In this document: positions 31,860 through 40,909 of the stretch, in pieces
Numbering within the stretch: position 1 is the first letter of the stretch
Layout: each line of letters opens with the position of its first letter
From: HIMB59 sp902583235
GTDB taxonomy: Bacteria > Pseudomonadota > Alphaproteobacteria > HIMB59
Assembly: GCA_902583235.1 (NCBI GenBank)
Contig: CACHVL010000003.1
Location: forward strand, 62,001 to 126,000
Direction: 5' to 3'
DNA length: 64,000 nt
Notes under the pieces: generated by a model
What the model was told of the DNA's origin: nothing
Database searches by the model: none
The model's input: the letters and a program-made list of their open reading frames with translations, nothing else
Translations under genes and position numbers: made by a program

Positions 31860-32959
31860 AAGAATACTCTTTCAATAAACCAATATAAACCTATTAAAGA
31901 GATTATGACAGAAATAGGAATTTGCAAAAAAGCTCGATACCAACTTTGGCGTGAGGGTAAAATAAAAATAATTGATGCAAGAATAATGATTGCAATTTGA
32001 GCTACTTCAACTCCAAGATTAAATGAAATCAGACTTATTACCAGTTGACTTGTATTCAACCCGATATCTCCAAGAACAAAAGCAAAACCTAAACCATGAA
32101 TTAATCCAAAGATAAAAATTATGACATAACGAGGAACAACCAAACGTCTTTGAAAAATATTTTCTATAGCGACATAACTAATTGATAGGGCGATCAAGGG
32201 TTCTACAACTACTGCAGGGATAAAGATTAAATTTAAACTAGCAAGAATTAGTGTAATAGAATGTGCGAGGGTAAACATAGTAACTTGTAGGAATAGAGGT
32301 TTAAATTTAATTGCATAAAAAAAGATACCGATAATAAATAATATATGATCTAGTCCTTTAGGAACAATGTGCTCTATTCCTAGAATGAGATATTCAATTA
32401 TTGTTTTTCCTATTGAGGATCGTGATTGTTGAGACAAAAGGGGCGATTTTTCAGCTGGCTGTAAATAACTTGTAAACAAGACAGACTCTTTTGATAAGTC
32501 CTCAAATTGTCTAATTACTACAGGGCCTATCTCTTTATCAAATTGAACTGTAAACGAGGAGTCTTTTAATTCGAAATTGAGATATAAAATTGTATCTCTC
32601 GGCATCTCTTCATTTGTCTCATCAAATGTCTCTACTTTATTTAGTAAGAGAGGTATGATCTCACTCTCGTTATTGATTTGGATCTTATTGATAAATTTAG
32701 ACTTATTTTTTATTACTAACTCTTCTATTTCTTGAACTGAAAAGCCCCTAAATTCATCATATTTTTGAGACTGAGGGGAGTTATTTGTATCCACATAAAC
32801 GGAGGCATCAATTTCAGACAGGACGGTTTCTGCATTCAATTTAAATTCAATTGAAGCATTTTCCTCTATAATGGTAATATCTACGATCGCAGGTTTAATT
32901 TCATGTGTAAGCACAGGAGGGCTTAATAGAAGAATAAAAAAGAATAAGTACTTAATCAT
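31856..32959 (-). CDS. HupE/UreJ-family membrane protein with extracytoplasmic domain
   Basis: A 367-residue protein. A signal-like segment (IKYLFFFILLLSPPVLTH) is followed by about 170 residues of soluble extracytoplasmic domain and then roughly six membrane helices carrying the HupE signature EHIVPKGLDHILFIIG and GLIHGLGFAFVLGD. The His/Asp residues in these motifs suggest transition-metal transport (nickel or cobalt in studied relatives). Start chosen at ATG 32959 because it begins the signal sequence directly; ATG 32983 is possible. Head-to-head with the DUF4198 gene, six bases apart. Confidence 0.8.
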   Translation of the reverse strand: MIKYLFFFILLLSPPVLTHEIKPAIVDITIIEENASIEFKLNAETVLSEIDASVYVDTNNSPQSQKYDEFRGFSVQEIEELVIKNKSKFINKIQINNESEIIPLLLNKVETFDETNEEMPRDTILYLNFELKDSSFTVQFDKEIGPVVIRQFEDLSKESVLFTSYLQPAEKSPLLSQQSRSSIGKTIIEYLILGIEHIVPKGLDHILFIIGIFFYAIKFKPLFLQVTMFTLAHSITLILASLNLIFIPAVVVEPLIALSISYVAIENIFQRRLVVPRYVIIFIFGLIHGLGFAFVLGDIGLNTSQLVISLISFNLGVEVAQIAIIILASIIFILPSRQSWYRAFLQIPISVIISLIGLYWFIERVFF

Positions 32960-32965
32960 TAAATC

Positions 32966-33802
32966 ATGTTTACCAAAGTTCACCTCAGAATTCTTTATAT
33001 TTTTTCATTCCTCATTACTTGCTTTGTTCATGCAAGTGCTCACGAATTTTGGATTGAGCCAACCAAATACCAGCTTAATGACAACATCATAAATGCTCAC
33101 TTGAGAGTAGGTCAAGAATTCCAAGGTATGGCTTTAATGTATAATCCTCAAGATTTTAAAACCTTTAAAATTTTATCTGGATCGAAAAATAAAAAAGAAA
33201 AAGTCAAAGGTATACTTGGAGATGTACCAGCATTAAATACAAAGACAAAGTTGGAAAACTTATTAATTATTTATCACGAAACTACTGATAAATTTGTAGA
33301 CTACAAAAAATTTCAAAAATTTAAGGATTTTGTCTCTGAGAAGGGTTATGAACAACTAATACAAACTCATTTAGATAAAGACTTCCCCCAAAGTAATTTT
33401 ATGGAGAGCTATCGGCGTTATGCAAAATCTTTAATTACCACAAGTAGTGGCAGTAAAGGAAAAGATAAAAAAACAGGGCTTTTGTTTGAATTTGTTTTAG
33501 ATCAAAACCCTTATACAAATTTTGACTCTAATCAAATAAGTGCAACATTATATTATAAAAAAAAACCCCTTCCAAATAACCTCGTTACAATTTTCTCAAA
33601 ATATAAAAACTCTAGATTGTCTGTTTCAAATATCAAAACAGATGAGAAGGGTAAATTTACTTTTGAAATAGAACCAGGTAAGGAGTATCTATTAGACTCA
33701 GTTGTCATTTATCCATTAAAATCAAAACCTGATAAACATGAACCAATCTGGCATAGTGACTGGGCTTCTACAACGTTCTTAGTTCCTGAAAATAATCTTT
33801 AA
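32966..33802 (+). CDS. DUF4198 family periplasmic protein, probable metal-uptake partner
   Basis: A 278-residue protein with a signal peptide ending ITCFVHASA, directly followed by HEFWIEPTKYQLND, the typical DUF4198 opening in which the histidine becomes residue 1 or 2 of the mature protein. A C-terminal Ig-like part (NIKTDEKGKFTFEIEPGKEY) follows. Relatives sit with nickel or cobalt uptake systems and may capture the metal through the N-terminal histidine. The divergent HupE-type permease next to it fits such a pair. Metal not determinable. Confidence 0.75.
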   Translation: MFTKVHLRILYIFSFLITCFVHASAHEFWIEPTKYQLNDNIINAHLRVGQEFQGMALMYNPQDFKTFKILSGSKNKKEKVKGILGDVPALNTKTKLENLLIIYHETTDKFVDYKKFQKFKDFVSEKGYEQLIQTHLDKDFPQSNFMESYRRYAKSLITTSSGSKGKDKKTGLLFEFVLDQNPYTNFDSNQISATLYYKKKPLPNNLVTIFSKYKNSRLSVSNIKTDEKGKFTFEIEPGKEYLLDSVVIYPLKSKPDKHEPIWHSDWASTTFLVPENNL

Positions 33803-33831
33803 TTTTTATTTATTAGTATAAAATGTAGATC

Positions 33832-34167
33832 ATGATTTTTGCTTTAAAAGTAATATTAGCAGCCCTTGTAATTGCATTTGCAAGCTGGCTTTCTGGTAAA
33901 AAACCAGAGTTATCTGGATTTATTATTGCTCTTCCAATCGCGAGCATTATTGCCATTGCCTTCTCTTTTCTAGAGCATAAAAATACTGAAAATACTGTAA
34001 TTTTTGCTAAGAGTATTCTTGTTGGGGTGCCTGTTTCTTATTTATTTTTCTTACCCTTTTTCTTCGCAAAAAATCTTAATATGAACTTTTGGCTAATTTA
34101 TTTGATCGGATTAACTTTGCTAGTAATCGGATTTTTTGTTCATAAATACATTATGAGTCTTTTGTAG
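33832..34167 (+). CDS. Small integral membrane protein (DUF3147-like)
   Basis: A 111-residue, very hydrophobic protein with four likely membrane helices, beginning near residues 3-20 (FALKVILAALVIAFASWL), and a KKPELSGFIIALPIASIIAI stretch reminiscent of DUF3147 proteins. Function unknown. Its stop codon directly abuts the ATG of the GST gene, so the pair is cotranscribed. Confidence 0.65.
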   Translation: MIFALKVILAALVIAFASWLSGKKPELSGFIIALPIASIIAIAFSFLEHKNTENTVIFAKSILVGVPVSYLFFLPFFFAKNLNMNFWLIYLIGLTLLVIGFFVHKYIMSLL

Positions 34168-34785
34168 ATGTTTGAGTTATTCGCAGACACAACTCCAAAT
34201 GCTAGAAAAATTTCAATAATGTTAGAGGAGATCAATGAAAATTACTCGATTACATTTATTAACTTAAACAAAGGAGAACAGTTCCACGAAGACTTTAAAA
34301 AAATCTCTCCTTTCTCAAAAATTCCTGTACTCAAACATGAAAACCAGACTATCTTTGAATCTGGTGCGATATTAATATATTTAGCAAACTTCTCTGGAGA
34401 GTTTTATGGTTTAAATCAAAATTTAACGACTCAATGGCTGATGGCACAGATGGGTTATATTGGACCAATGTTAGGTCAGCATCATCAATTTCATCATTAC
34501 AACCCAGGTAAAAGTGAATTTGGAGAACAACGATATTTTAAAATAGCAGAAACTATTTACAAAAATTTGGATGATCATTTATCTAACAATGAATATTTAG
34601 CAAGAGAATATTCAATTGCTGACATGGCAACATTCCCTTGGATAGCACGACATCCAATCCACGATATTGGTTTAAATAAATATTTAAATTTGACCAGATG
34701 GTATAATAAAATTGCACTTAGACCTGCTGTTATTAAGGGTTACGATTTATTGAAAGATGGCACCGTGCCACCAAGTGTAAATTAA
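34168..34785 (+). CDS. Glutathione S-transferase (YfcG/Nu-like)
   Basis: A 205-residue GST. The thioredoxin-fold N-terminal domain has TTPNARKISIMLEEI, an INLNKGEQFHEDFKKISPFS segment, KIPVLKH and the glutathione-contact motif FESGAILIYLA; the all-helical C-terminal domain follows (EYSIADMATFPWI). The TPNARK loop resembles the Nu-class disulfide-bond reductases, in which a Thr/Asn pair replaces the catalytic Ser/Tyr. Followed one base later by a DCC-type thiol protein, suggesting a redox function for the pair. Confidence 0.85.
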   Translation: MFELFADTTPNARKISIMLEEINENYSITFINLNKGEQFHEDFKKISPFSKIPVLKHENQTIFESGAILIYLANFSGEFYGLNQNLTTQWLMAQMGYIGPMLGQHHQFHHYNPGKSEFGEQRYFKIAETIYKNLDDHLSNNEYLAREYSIADMATFPWIARHPIHDIGLNKYLNLTRWYNKIALRPAVIKGYDLLKDGTVPPSVN

Positions 34786-34786
34786 A

Positions 34787-35122
34787 ATGAAAGTATATTT
34801 CAATGGTTCATGTAATATTTGTAATGCTGAAATAAGTCATTATAAAAAAAAAACATGTGATATAAACTATGTTGATATCTCCAAAGATAGAGATGAACAT
34901 ATAAATCACCTTTCAAAAAAAGATTTATTCAGAAGAATGCACGTTTACCATCAGGGTAGACTGATCTCCGGATCAGAGTCATTTTTAATTTTGTGGGATA
35001 CCATGCCCAGATGGAAATATTTGTCATCATTTTTAAAGTTACCAATTTTTAAGCAATTATGGAAAATCGCATACGAAACGATGGCATTGTTATTATATTA
35101 TAAAAATAAATCTAAGATCTGA
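34787..35122 (+). CDS. Thiol-disulfide oxidoreductase, DCC family (DUF393)
   Basis: A 111-residue DCC protein. The family motif DGxCxxC appears as FNGSCNICNAE, with the CxxC active site at C9 and C12; INYVDISKD and MHVYHQGRLISGSESFLILW follow as in relatives. Predicted small cytoplasmic dithiol oxidoreductase. Last gene before a strong terminator at 35127, probably cotranscribed with the membrane protein and GST upstream. Confidence 0.82.
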   Translation: MKVYFNGSCNICNAEISHYKKKTCDINYVDISKDRDEHINHLSKKDLFRRMHVYHQGRLISGSESFLILWDTMPRWKYLSSFLKLPIFKQLWKIAYETMALLLYYKNKSKI

Positions 35123-35126
35123 GGAG

Positions 35127-35162
35127 AACCATTCTTGCAGTTTAACCACAAGAATGGTTTTT
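35127..35162 (+). terminator. Rho-independent terminator after the GST/DCC genes
   Basis: AACCATTCTTG (35127-35137) pairs perfectly with CAAGAATGGTT (35149-35159); the loop is 11 bases and the stem runs into TTTTT (35158-35162). The T run is on the plus strand only, so it ends the plus-strand operon. The rest of the 35163-35244 gap shows nothing. Confidence 0.85.
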
Positions 35163-35244
35163 AGAGGATTAAGGTTAATCATCAATATTTACCCTAATCT
35201 CATAAAAATAGATCAAATAGATTGCCTGTAAAAAATAATATTAA

Positions 35245-36498
35245 TTAACTTAATTTTCGAGATTGGTTCTTTTTTATAACTTCACCAATGAAATACAAAG
35301 AACCTCCAAAATAAACAGAAGTCTGTTTTGAAGATAATTTATTAATAGTTTTAAAAGACTGCTCTAAAGAGTCAGCAAAATATAAAGAGAGATTTTTGGG
35401 CAATAGTTCTTTAGTAATAGAATTTTCCTCATCCATTTTAACTACCACAATTTTATTAAAGTGTTTTGACAAACTAGTAAGCATTTGCAAATACTTTTTA
35501 TTATTTAAAAAAGAGCATATTAATATTTTTTTATTTTTAGTTAATGATGCAATCAAGGCTTTCATTCCATCTATATTGTGAAATCCATCTAAATAAATAT
35601 CTTTGAATTTTTTAATCTTTCCTGTTAAAACTCCGTTTTTAATTTTTTGTAATCTTCCTGGCCATTGACAATTTGTTAATGATTTTTGGGTCACTTCCGT
35701 ATCAAACGCATCTTTTAAAATATTTTTTGCTAAATGTATTCCTAATCCAGCATTAATGAATTGATGTGCACCCAATAAATTTAATTTTGATATATCTATC
35801 TTTGCTTTATCGGATATATAATATCTAGATCTTATCTTCCATTCATCATTATAAATATCTGCATTCAATTTTCTTTTCTTTAGTTGCGACTTAATATAAT
35901 TCATTACTCCTAACTTTTGCTTGTTAACAACAATCGTACTTCTTGAATTCAAAATACCTAATTTTTCGAATGCTATTTGATTTAAGGAAGTACCAAGATA
36001 ATCTTGATGATCTAAGGAAATTGGAGTTATAGCTGCAAATTTTGATTTTTTGATTATATTTGTAGCGTCAAACCTTCCTCCGAGTCCCACCTCTAAAATT
36101 AAATAGTCAGCTTTATGATCTTGAAAAGCTTTAAAAGCTGCCGCTGTTGTTATTTCAAAAAAAGTAATTAAATTTCCTTTATTTATCTTTTCACAATATC
36201 TTAAATATTTTAATAACTTTTGATTGGAAATATCTTTTGATCTTAATTGTATTCTTTCATTAAACTTTACTAGGTGTGGCGTAGAGTAAACATGTGTTGA
36301 ATATCCATGGTGGTTGAGTATTGACTTTAAAATTGCTGCTGTTGAACCCTTCCCATTAGTCCCGGCTATATGAATTACTTTTGGTAATAAACTCTCATCA
36401 AAATCTATTTTTTTAAGGAGCTTTTTAATTCTGCCTAAAGATAAGTCAGAAAACTTAGGGTGAAGTTTTAGTAGTCTTTGAAAAATGGGATCTTGCAA
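35245..36498 (-). CDS. folC: Bifunctional folylpolyglutamate/dihydrofolate synthase
   Basis: A 417-residue Mur-ligase-type enzyme. P-loop HIAGTNGKGSTAAIL is near residues 43-57; LEVGLGGRFDATN and SLDHQDYLG are the conserved family blocks. It adds glutamate to dihydropteroate and folates in the cytoplasm. TTG start four bases after accD. The order trpF-trpB-trpA-accD-folC is the standard alphaproteobacterial one. Slightly short at the C-terminus compared with many FolC proteins but otherwise complete. Confidence 0.9.
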   Translation of the reverse strand: MQDPIFQRLLKLHPKFSDLSLGRIKKLLKKIDFDESLLPKVIHIAGTNGKGSTAAILKSILNHHGYSTHVYSTPHLVKFNERIQLRSKDISNQKLLKYLRYCEKINKGNLITFFEITTAAAFKAFQDHKADYLILEVGLGGRFDATNIIKKSKFAAITPISLDHQDYLGTSLNQIAFEKLGILNSRSTIVVNKQKLGVMNYIKSQLKKRKLNADIYNDEWKIRSRYYISDKAKIDISKLNLLGAHQFINAGLGIHLAKNILKDAFDTEVTQKSLTNCQWPGRLQKIKNGVLTGKIKKFKDIYLDGFHNIDGMKALIASLTKNKKILICSFLNNKKYLQMLTSLSKHFNKIVVVKMDEENSITKELLPKNLSLYFADSLEQSFKTINKLSSKQTSVYFGGSLYFIGEVIKKNQSRKLS

Positions 36499-36502
36499 GA
36501 TC

Positions 36503-37348
36503 TTATTTTTTTACAAAAGATAGAACTTTTGAGAGAGATTGATTTAATTCTTTACGATGAACAACCATATCAATCATCCCGTGCTCTAAAAGATATTCAG
36601 CTGTTTGAAAATCTTCAGGTAACTGCTCTTTAATCGTTTCTTCAATCACTCGTTTGCCAGCAAAACCAATCATACTTCCTTTTTCTGCAATAATGATATC
36701 TCCAAGCATGGCAAATGAGGCACTAACACCACCTGTAGTCGGATGGGTCAGCACGCTAATATATGGGATTTTATGCTGGTCCAACAAATTCACAGCAGCA
36801 ACTGTTTTAGGAAGTTGCATCAAACTTACGATACCCTCTTGCATTCTAGCACCACCTGAAGAAGCAACAGAAATAAATGGACAATTCAAATCAACAGCAT
36901 TTTGACAACCTATTTTAAATGCTTCTCCAACAAATTGACCCATAGAACCTCCCATAAAATTGAAGTCTAAAATAAAAACTACAACCTTAGTATTTCCAAT
37001 TTCACCTTGAGCTAAAATAGCAGCATCTTTTTGATCAGTTTTTTTTTGTGCATCCTTCATTCTATCGGAATACTTTTTAAGATCTTTAAATTTTAAAGGG
37101 TCATTATTTTCAAAAGGAACTTCTATAAACTCAAATGCATTGTCACCAAATAAATTTTTTAATCTACTATTTACGTCCATATTCATATGGTAGTCACAAT
37201 AAGAACAAATATTAAGATTTTCTTTTAAATCACTGACATAAAGAGTTCTCTCTCCACAACCACACTTGGTCCATAAATCAGAGGGGGGCTCTTTTCGGGT
37301 AACAAGCGAACTTAATTTAGGTTTTACATAATCTGTTAACCAGTTCAT
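36503..37348 (-). CDS. accD: Acetyl-CoA carboxylase carboxyltransferase subunit beta
   Basis: A 281-residue AccD. The zinc ribbon near the N-terminus has C29, C31, C48 and C51 (KCGCGERTL; ICSYC): the first pair is CxC where the family has CxxC, a one-residue deletion. The carboxyltransferase core is intact (FNFMGGSMGQFVGE; SSGGARMQEG; HPTTGGVSASFAMLGD). Works with AccA, AccB and AccC (not in the window) to make malonyl-CoA. One base separates it from trpA. Confidence 0.93.
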   Translation of the reverse strand: MNWLTDYVKPKLSSLVTRKEPPSDLWTKCGCGERTLYVSDLKENLNICSYCDYHMNMDVNSRLKNLFGDNAFEFIEVPFENNDPLKFKDLKKYSDRMKDAQKKTDQKDAAILAQGEIGNTKVVVFILDFNFMGGSMGQFVGEAFKIGCQNAVDLNCPFISVASSGGARMQEGIVSLMQLPKTVAAVNLLDQHKIPYISVLTHPTTGGVSASFAMLGDIIIAEKGSMIGFAGKRVIEETIKEQLPEDFQTAEYLLEHGMIDMVVHRKELNQSLSKVLSFVKK

Positions 37349-37349
37349 T

Positions 37350-38126
37350 TTAAACTTTAACCTCTTTGATAAATTTTCTTAAAGCGATAAGATATTTATT
37401 GATATCCATTTTCAAATCAAAATATTTTTGAATAAGAGCTGAACCAATTATAACACCATCAGCATTAGTTTTTTTTGATATTTCGAGCACATCCTTTTTA
37501 GATTTTATACCAAACCCAACTAAAACTGGGATATTTGACATCTTTTTTAGAGATTTAACATTTTTATTGATCTCTTTATAATCTAATTTGTTTGAGCCAG
37601 TAATTCCTGTTGCTGATATATAATAAATAAAACCTTTTGAACCCTTTAAAAGTTTTTGAGCTCTTTTTTTGTCTGTCATCGGTGAGATTAACTTAATTAA
37701 ATGAATATTATTTTTAGATAGAGACTTTTTAATTTCAGTTTCTTCTTCAAAAGGTAAATCTACAATAATAATTCCATCAACAATATTTTTTATACTTTTA
37801 ATAAATTTATCTACACCAAATTTGCGAACAGTATTTAAATAGCACATAATCACGAACGAAGTATTGATTTTAGATTTATTTAATTCTTTAATTAAATTTA
37901 GTGATTGTTGTGTTGACAGATTTGAGCTAAGCGCAAGTTTATTTGCCTCTTGAATAATAGGCCCATCTGCCATCGGATCAGAAAATGGAAGTCCAAATTC
38001 AATAACATCAGGTTGATGAGATAGCATCTCATTAAAGATTTTTTTACTATGAGACAATGTTGGAAACCCACATGTCATAAATAAAGAGAGTATTTTTTTC
38101 TTAGGAAGAGTGTCTAAATTATTCAT
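37350..38126 (-). CDS. trpA: Tryptophan synthase alpha subunit
   Basis: A 258-residue TIM-barrel protein that cleaves indole-3-glycerol phosphate. Catalytic Glu in VIEFGLPFSDPMADGP and the second acidic residue in the VDLPFEE segment are present; GFGIKSKKD is the phosphate-binding loop. Start chosen at ATG 38126, overlapping the trpB stop by eight bases; a longer frame from 38183 adds only a tail read from trpB. Forms the alpha2-beta2 complex with TrpB. Confidence 0.93.
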   Translation of the reverse strand: MNNLDTLPKKKILSLFMTCGFPTLSHSKKIFNEMLSHQPDVIEFGLPFSDPMADGPIIQEANKLALSSNLSTQQSLNLIKELNKSKINTSFVIMCYLNTVRKFGVDKFIKSIKNIVDGIIIVDLPFEEETEIKKSLSKNNIHLIKLISPMTDKKRAQKLLKGSKGFIYYISATGITGSNKLDYKEINKNVKSLKKMSNIPVLVGFGIKSKKDVLEISKKTNADGVIIGSALIQKYFDLKMDINKYLIALRKFIKEVKV

Positions 38127-39324
38127 CTGCATCAAATCCAATAGCCTTAGCTGCAGTAAATAAATCTTTATCACCTCGTCCACACATATTTAAAATCACA
38201 ACTTTATTTTTATGTTTATTTTTAAATGCTTTAATTAAGTAGGCTAGAGCATGTGAGGGCTCTAGTGCAGGAATTATTCCCTCTAGTTTCGAACATGTTT
38301 GAAATGCTTCAAGAGCTTCTTTGTCAGTTACACCGAAGTACTTAACTCTTTTAATATCTTTTAAGTGGGAGTGTTCAGGCCCTACACCAGGATAATCGAG
38401 ACCGGCAGAAATAGAATGAGCTTCTTTGATTTGTCCATCATTGTCTTGTAAGACATAACTGTAACTACCGTGTAAAATACCGGGAGTTCCAGAGGTCATT
38501 GTAGCAGCTGTTTCTTCTGTTTTAGCGCCTCTACCAGCCGCCTCAACTCCAATAATCTTTACCTTTTTATCATTTAAAAAAGGATAAAATAAACCCATGG
38601 CATTTGATCCGCCTCCAACGCAAGCTATCAAATAATCTGGTAGTTTTTTCTCTACTTTTAATATTTGCTCTCTCGCCTCTTTTCCAATGACAGATTGAAA
38701 ATCCCTCACCATTTTTGGGTAGGGGTGAGGACCTGCAGTAGAGCCGATAATATAAAAAGTATCTCTGACATTTTTAATCCAATCTCTTAAAGCTTCATTC
38801 ATCGCATCTTTTAATGACTTACTTCCAGACTCAACAGGAATAATAGTGGCACCCAGAAGCTTCATTCTGAAAACATTTGGTTTTTGTCTCTCAATATCCT
38901 TTGAGCCCATGTAGATATAACAAGGAAGTCCAAAAAGCGCACAAACAGTGGCTGTCGCAACTCCATGTTGTCCAGCACCTGTTTCAGCAATAATTCTTGT
39001 TTTACCCATTTTTTTGGCAAGGAGTATTTGCCCTAGGCAATTATTGATTTTATGGGCTCCAGTATGATTTAGTTCATCTCTTTTAAAATATACTTTTGGT
39101 CCATTAATATATTTAGATAAATTTTTAGCGTAGTGTAAAGAGGAGGGCCTACCCACATAATTTTTAAAAAGGTCATTTAACTCTTTTTTAAATTTCTTAT
39201 CTTTTTGAATTTTTTTGTAGGATTTATCTAAATTTAATAATAGAGGCATTAATGTTTCTGAAACATACATCCCACCAAACTCACCAAATCTTCCAACAGT
39301 GCTAGGTTGTTTATATGTTTTCAT
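38119..39324 (-). CDS. trpB: Tryptophan synthase beta subunit
   Basis: A 401-residue PLP enzyme that joins indole and serine. The PLP lysine is in NHTGAHKINN; AETGAGQHGVATATVCAL, CVGGGSNAMGLFYPF and GLDYPGVGPEHSHL are conserved blocks. Length normal. ATG overlaps the trpF stop by one base (TAATG), a typical coupling arrangement. No attenuator or TrpR-type operator is visible nearby. Confidence 0.95.
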   Translation of the reverse strand: MKTYKQPSTVGRFGEFGGMYVSETLMPLLLNLDKSYKKIQKDKKFKKELNDLFKNYVGRPSSLHYAKNLSKYINGPKVYFKRDELNHTGAHKINNCLGQILLAKKMGKTRIIAETGAGQHGVATATVCALFGLPCYIYMGSKDIERQKPNVFRMKLLGATIIPVESGSKSLKDAMNEALRDWIKNVRDTFYIIGSTAGPHPYPKMVRDFQSVIGKEAREQILKVEKKLPDYLIACVGGGSNAMGLFYPFLNDKKVKIIGVEAAGRGAKTEETAATMTSGTPGILHGSYSYVLQDNDGQIKEAHSISAGLDYPGVGPEHSHLKDIKRVKYFGVTDKEALEAFQTCSKLEGIIPALEPSHALAYLIKAFKNKHKNKVVILNMCGRGDKDLFTAAKAIGFDADE

Positions 39325-39950
39325 TAATTATATATTGATGAAATAATACCATCTATCAAAGTAAGGCTTTTTTCACCTGGTTGTTCCTCTACACCAGAAT
39401 TTATATCAACAAAATCTGCACCTGTTAAGCTAATTGCTTTTTTGATATTAGTGACATTTAGACCTCCTGATAAAATATAAGGAAGTTTCTTAATATTTTT
39501 AAAATCAGACCAATCCCAAGTTGTATTGTTCCCCCCAGGCATCTGATTTGAAGATGGTTTGGCTTCAATGAGGAACTGATCTACATCAACTAACTCAGTT
39601 GTTTTAAAATCTTCTGGAGATATAGATTTATATATCTTTTTCTTAAAATTTCTTTTAACTTCACTTATAAAGTTTTGATCTTCATTCCCATGAAGTTGAA
39701 TTGTATCAAAATCAAAAACTTCTAATTTATTTTTAATTTCATCGATTGAAGGATTAACAAAAACACCCACAAATTTATCTTTGTGTGTTTTAAAATATTG
39801 GTTAACAAGAGTTAGTGTTTCTATATCTATAAACCTTGGACTCTTTTCGTAAAAAATTAACCCTTGATAGGAAATATTTAAATCAAGACAGTGATTAATA
39901 ATGGCTGGATTATTTTGTCCACAAATTTTTATTTTTATATTGTTCGCCAT
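39324..39950 (-). CDS. trpF: Phosphoribosylanthranilate isomerase
   Basis: A 208-residue TIM barrel. KICGQNNPAI holds the catalytic Cys (the family usually has KICG(L/I)); the partner Asp is in FDTIQLHG; ILSGGLNVTNI and DINSGVE form the phosphate site. Converts PRA to CdRP in tryptophan synthesis. Its start overlaps the pyrF end by 41 bases, which is long but keeps both proteins at family length. Confidence 0.9.
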   Translation of the reverse strand: MANNIKIKICGQNNPAIINHCLDLNISYQGLIFYEKSPRFIDIETLTLVNQYFKTHKDKFVGVFVNPSIDEIKNKLEVFDFDTIQLHGNEDQNFISEVKRNFKKKIYKSISPEDFKTTELVDVDQFLIEAKPSSNQMPGGNNTTWDWSDFKNIKKLPYILSGGLNVTNIKKAISLTGADFVDINSGVEEQPGEKSLTLIDGIISSIYN

Positions 39951-40617
39951 ATTTTTTTAATAATTCTAAAGGTCTTTTGCTTTCTATTAATTCTCTTCCT
40001 ATTACAACAAAGCTTGCACCATCTTGTAAAGCATTATGAGCAAAAGTAACTCTTTTTTGATCATCATTTCTAGCAAACATTTTAACACCAGGTGTTATTT
40101 TGATTAATTTATTAAATTTTCCTAAAACTCTCAGGTCATCACCTGAGCAAATAAGGCCATGAATATTTACATCATTAGCGATTTCAGTAAATTTTTTTAC
40201 AAGTTTCTTTGTACTACCCTCTTTATATATTTTTTTGCTATCTTTTCCATCTAAGCTCGTTAATAAAGTTACCCCTAAGATTTTAGTTTTAAGTTTATTT
40301 TTCTTAATAGAGTTTACTGCAGCTTTCATCATCTCTTTACCTCCTGATATATGTAAGGTAAGAAAATCAGGATTTATATTCGATAAAGAATCTATCGCAC
40401 TGCTAACAGTGTTAGGAATATCGTGAAGTTTTAAATCAAGGAATAATTTACATTTTGACTTTTTGATTTCTGAAATAAGCTCATTTGAACGGTCATTATA
40501 AAAAGATCTATACCCCACTTTAAAACCATAAACATGGTGGCATAGTTTCTTAACAATACTAATATTTTGAGTATTTGATTTTAGGTCTAGGGCTATAAAA
40601 CTTTTAAATTTTTTCAT
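39910..40617 (-). CDS. pyrF: Orotidine 5'-phosphate decarboxylase
   Basis: A 235-residue OMP decarboxylase. The catalytic charge network is in LFLDLKLHDIPNTV (Asp-Lys-x-x-Asp); FVVIGREL closes the phosphate site. Last step of UMP synthesis. Start overlaps the end of the IHF gene by 14 bases. Its place between ihfB and trpF is the usual alphaproteobacterial order. Confidence 0.93.
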   Translation of the reverse strand: MKKFKSFIALDLKSNTQNISIVKKLCHHVYGFKVGYRSFYNDRSNELISEIKKSKCKLFLDLKLHDIPNTVSSAIDSLSNINPDFLTLHISGGKEMMKAAVNSIKKNKLKTKILGVTLLTSLDGKDSKKIYKEGSTKKLVKKFTEIANDVNIHGLICSGDDLRVLGKFNKLIKITPGVKMFARNDDQKRVTFAHNALQDGASFVVIGRELIESKRPLELLKKYGEQYKNKNLWTK

Positions 40618-40909
40618 TTAACTTTTTATTGATATTTTCACTAGCTTTGAATGTAACTTTCCATTTAGAGGGTATATATATTTTTTTCTTATTTCTAGGA
40701 TCAGAACCATATCTAGATTTCATAAATTTAGACTTAAAAACACCAAAATTTCTAAGCTCTATTGTAATATGATCAGAAATATTTTTTTCTAAAATATCGA
40801 AGAACCTATTAAATATAGCTACATTTATTTTAGATGTTAAATCAGTTTCAGATTGCAAATAAGTCTTTAAAATATCAGACTTATTTTTCTTTGGAGTCCT
40901 TATCCTCAT
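40604..40909 (-). CDS. ihfB: Integration host factor subunit beta (HU/IHF family)
   Basis: A 101-residue HU-fold DNA-bending protein. The helical N-terminal half has KSDILKTYLQ, ELRNFGVFKSKF is the conserved turn, and the arm reads RYGSDPRNKKKIYIPSKW. The usual FKPGKxL motif reads FKASENI. Position after rpsA identifies it as the IHF-beta gene by synteny. The ATG at 40909 lies inside the end of rpsA (29-base overlap); the KSDIL segment would begin only ten residues later, so a later non-ATG start cannot be excluded. Confidence 0.85.
   Translation of the reverse strand: MRIRTPKKNKSDILKTYLQSETDLTSKINVAIFNRFFDILEKNISDHITIELRNFGVFKSKFMKSRYGSDPRNKKKIYIPSKWKVTFKASENINKKLNEKI

Noticed and set aside
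38127..38183. Longer TrpA reading into trpB.
   Set aside because: The extra residues come from out-of-frame trpB sequence; ATG 38126 gives a normal TrpA.
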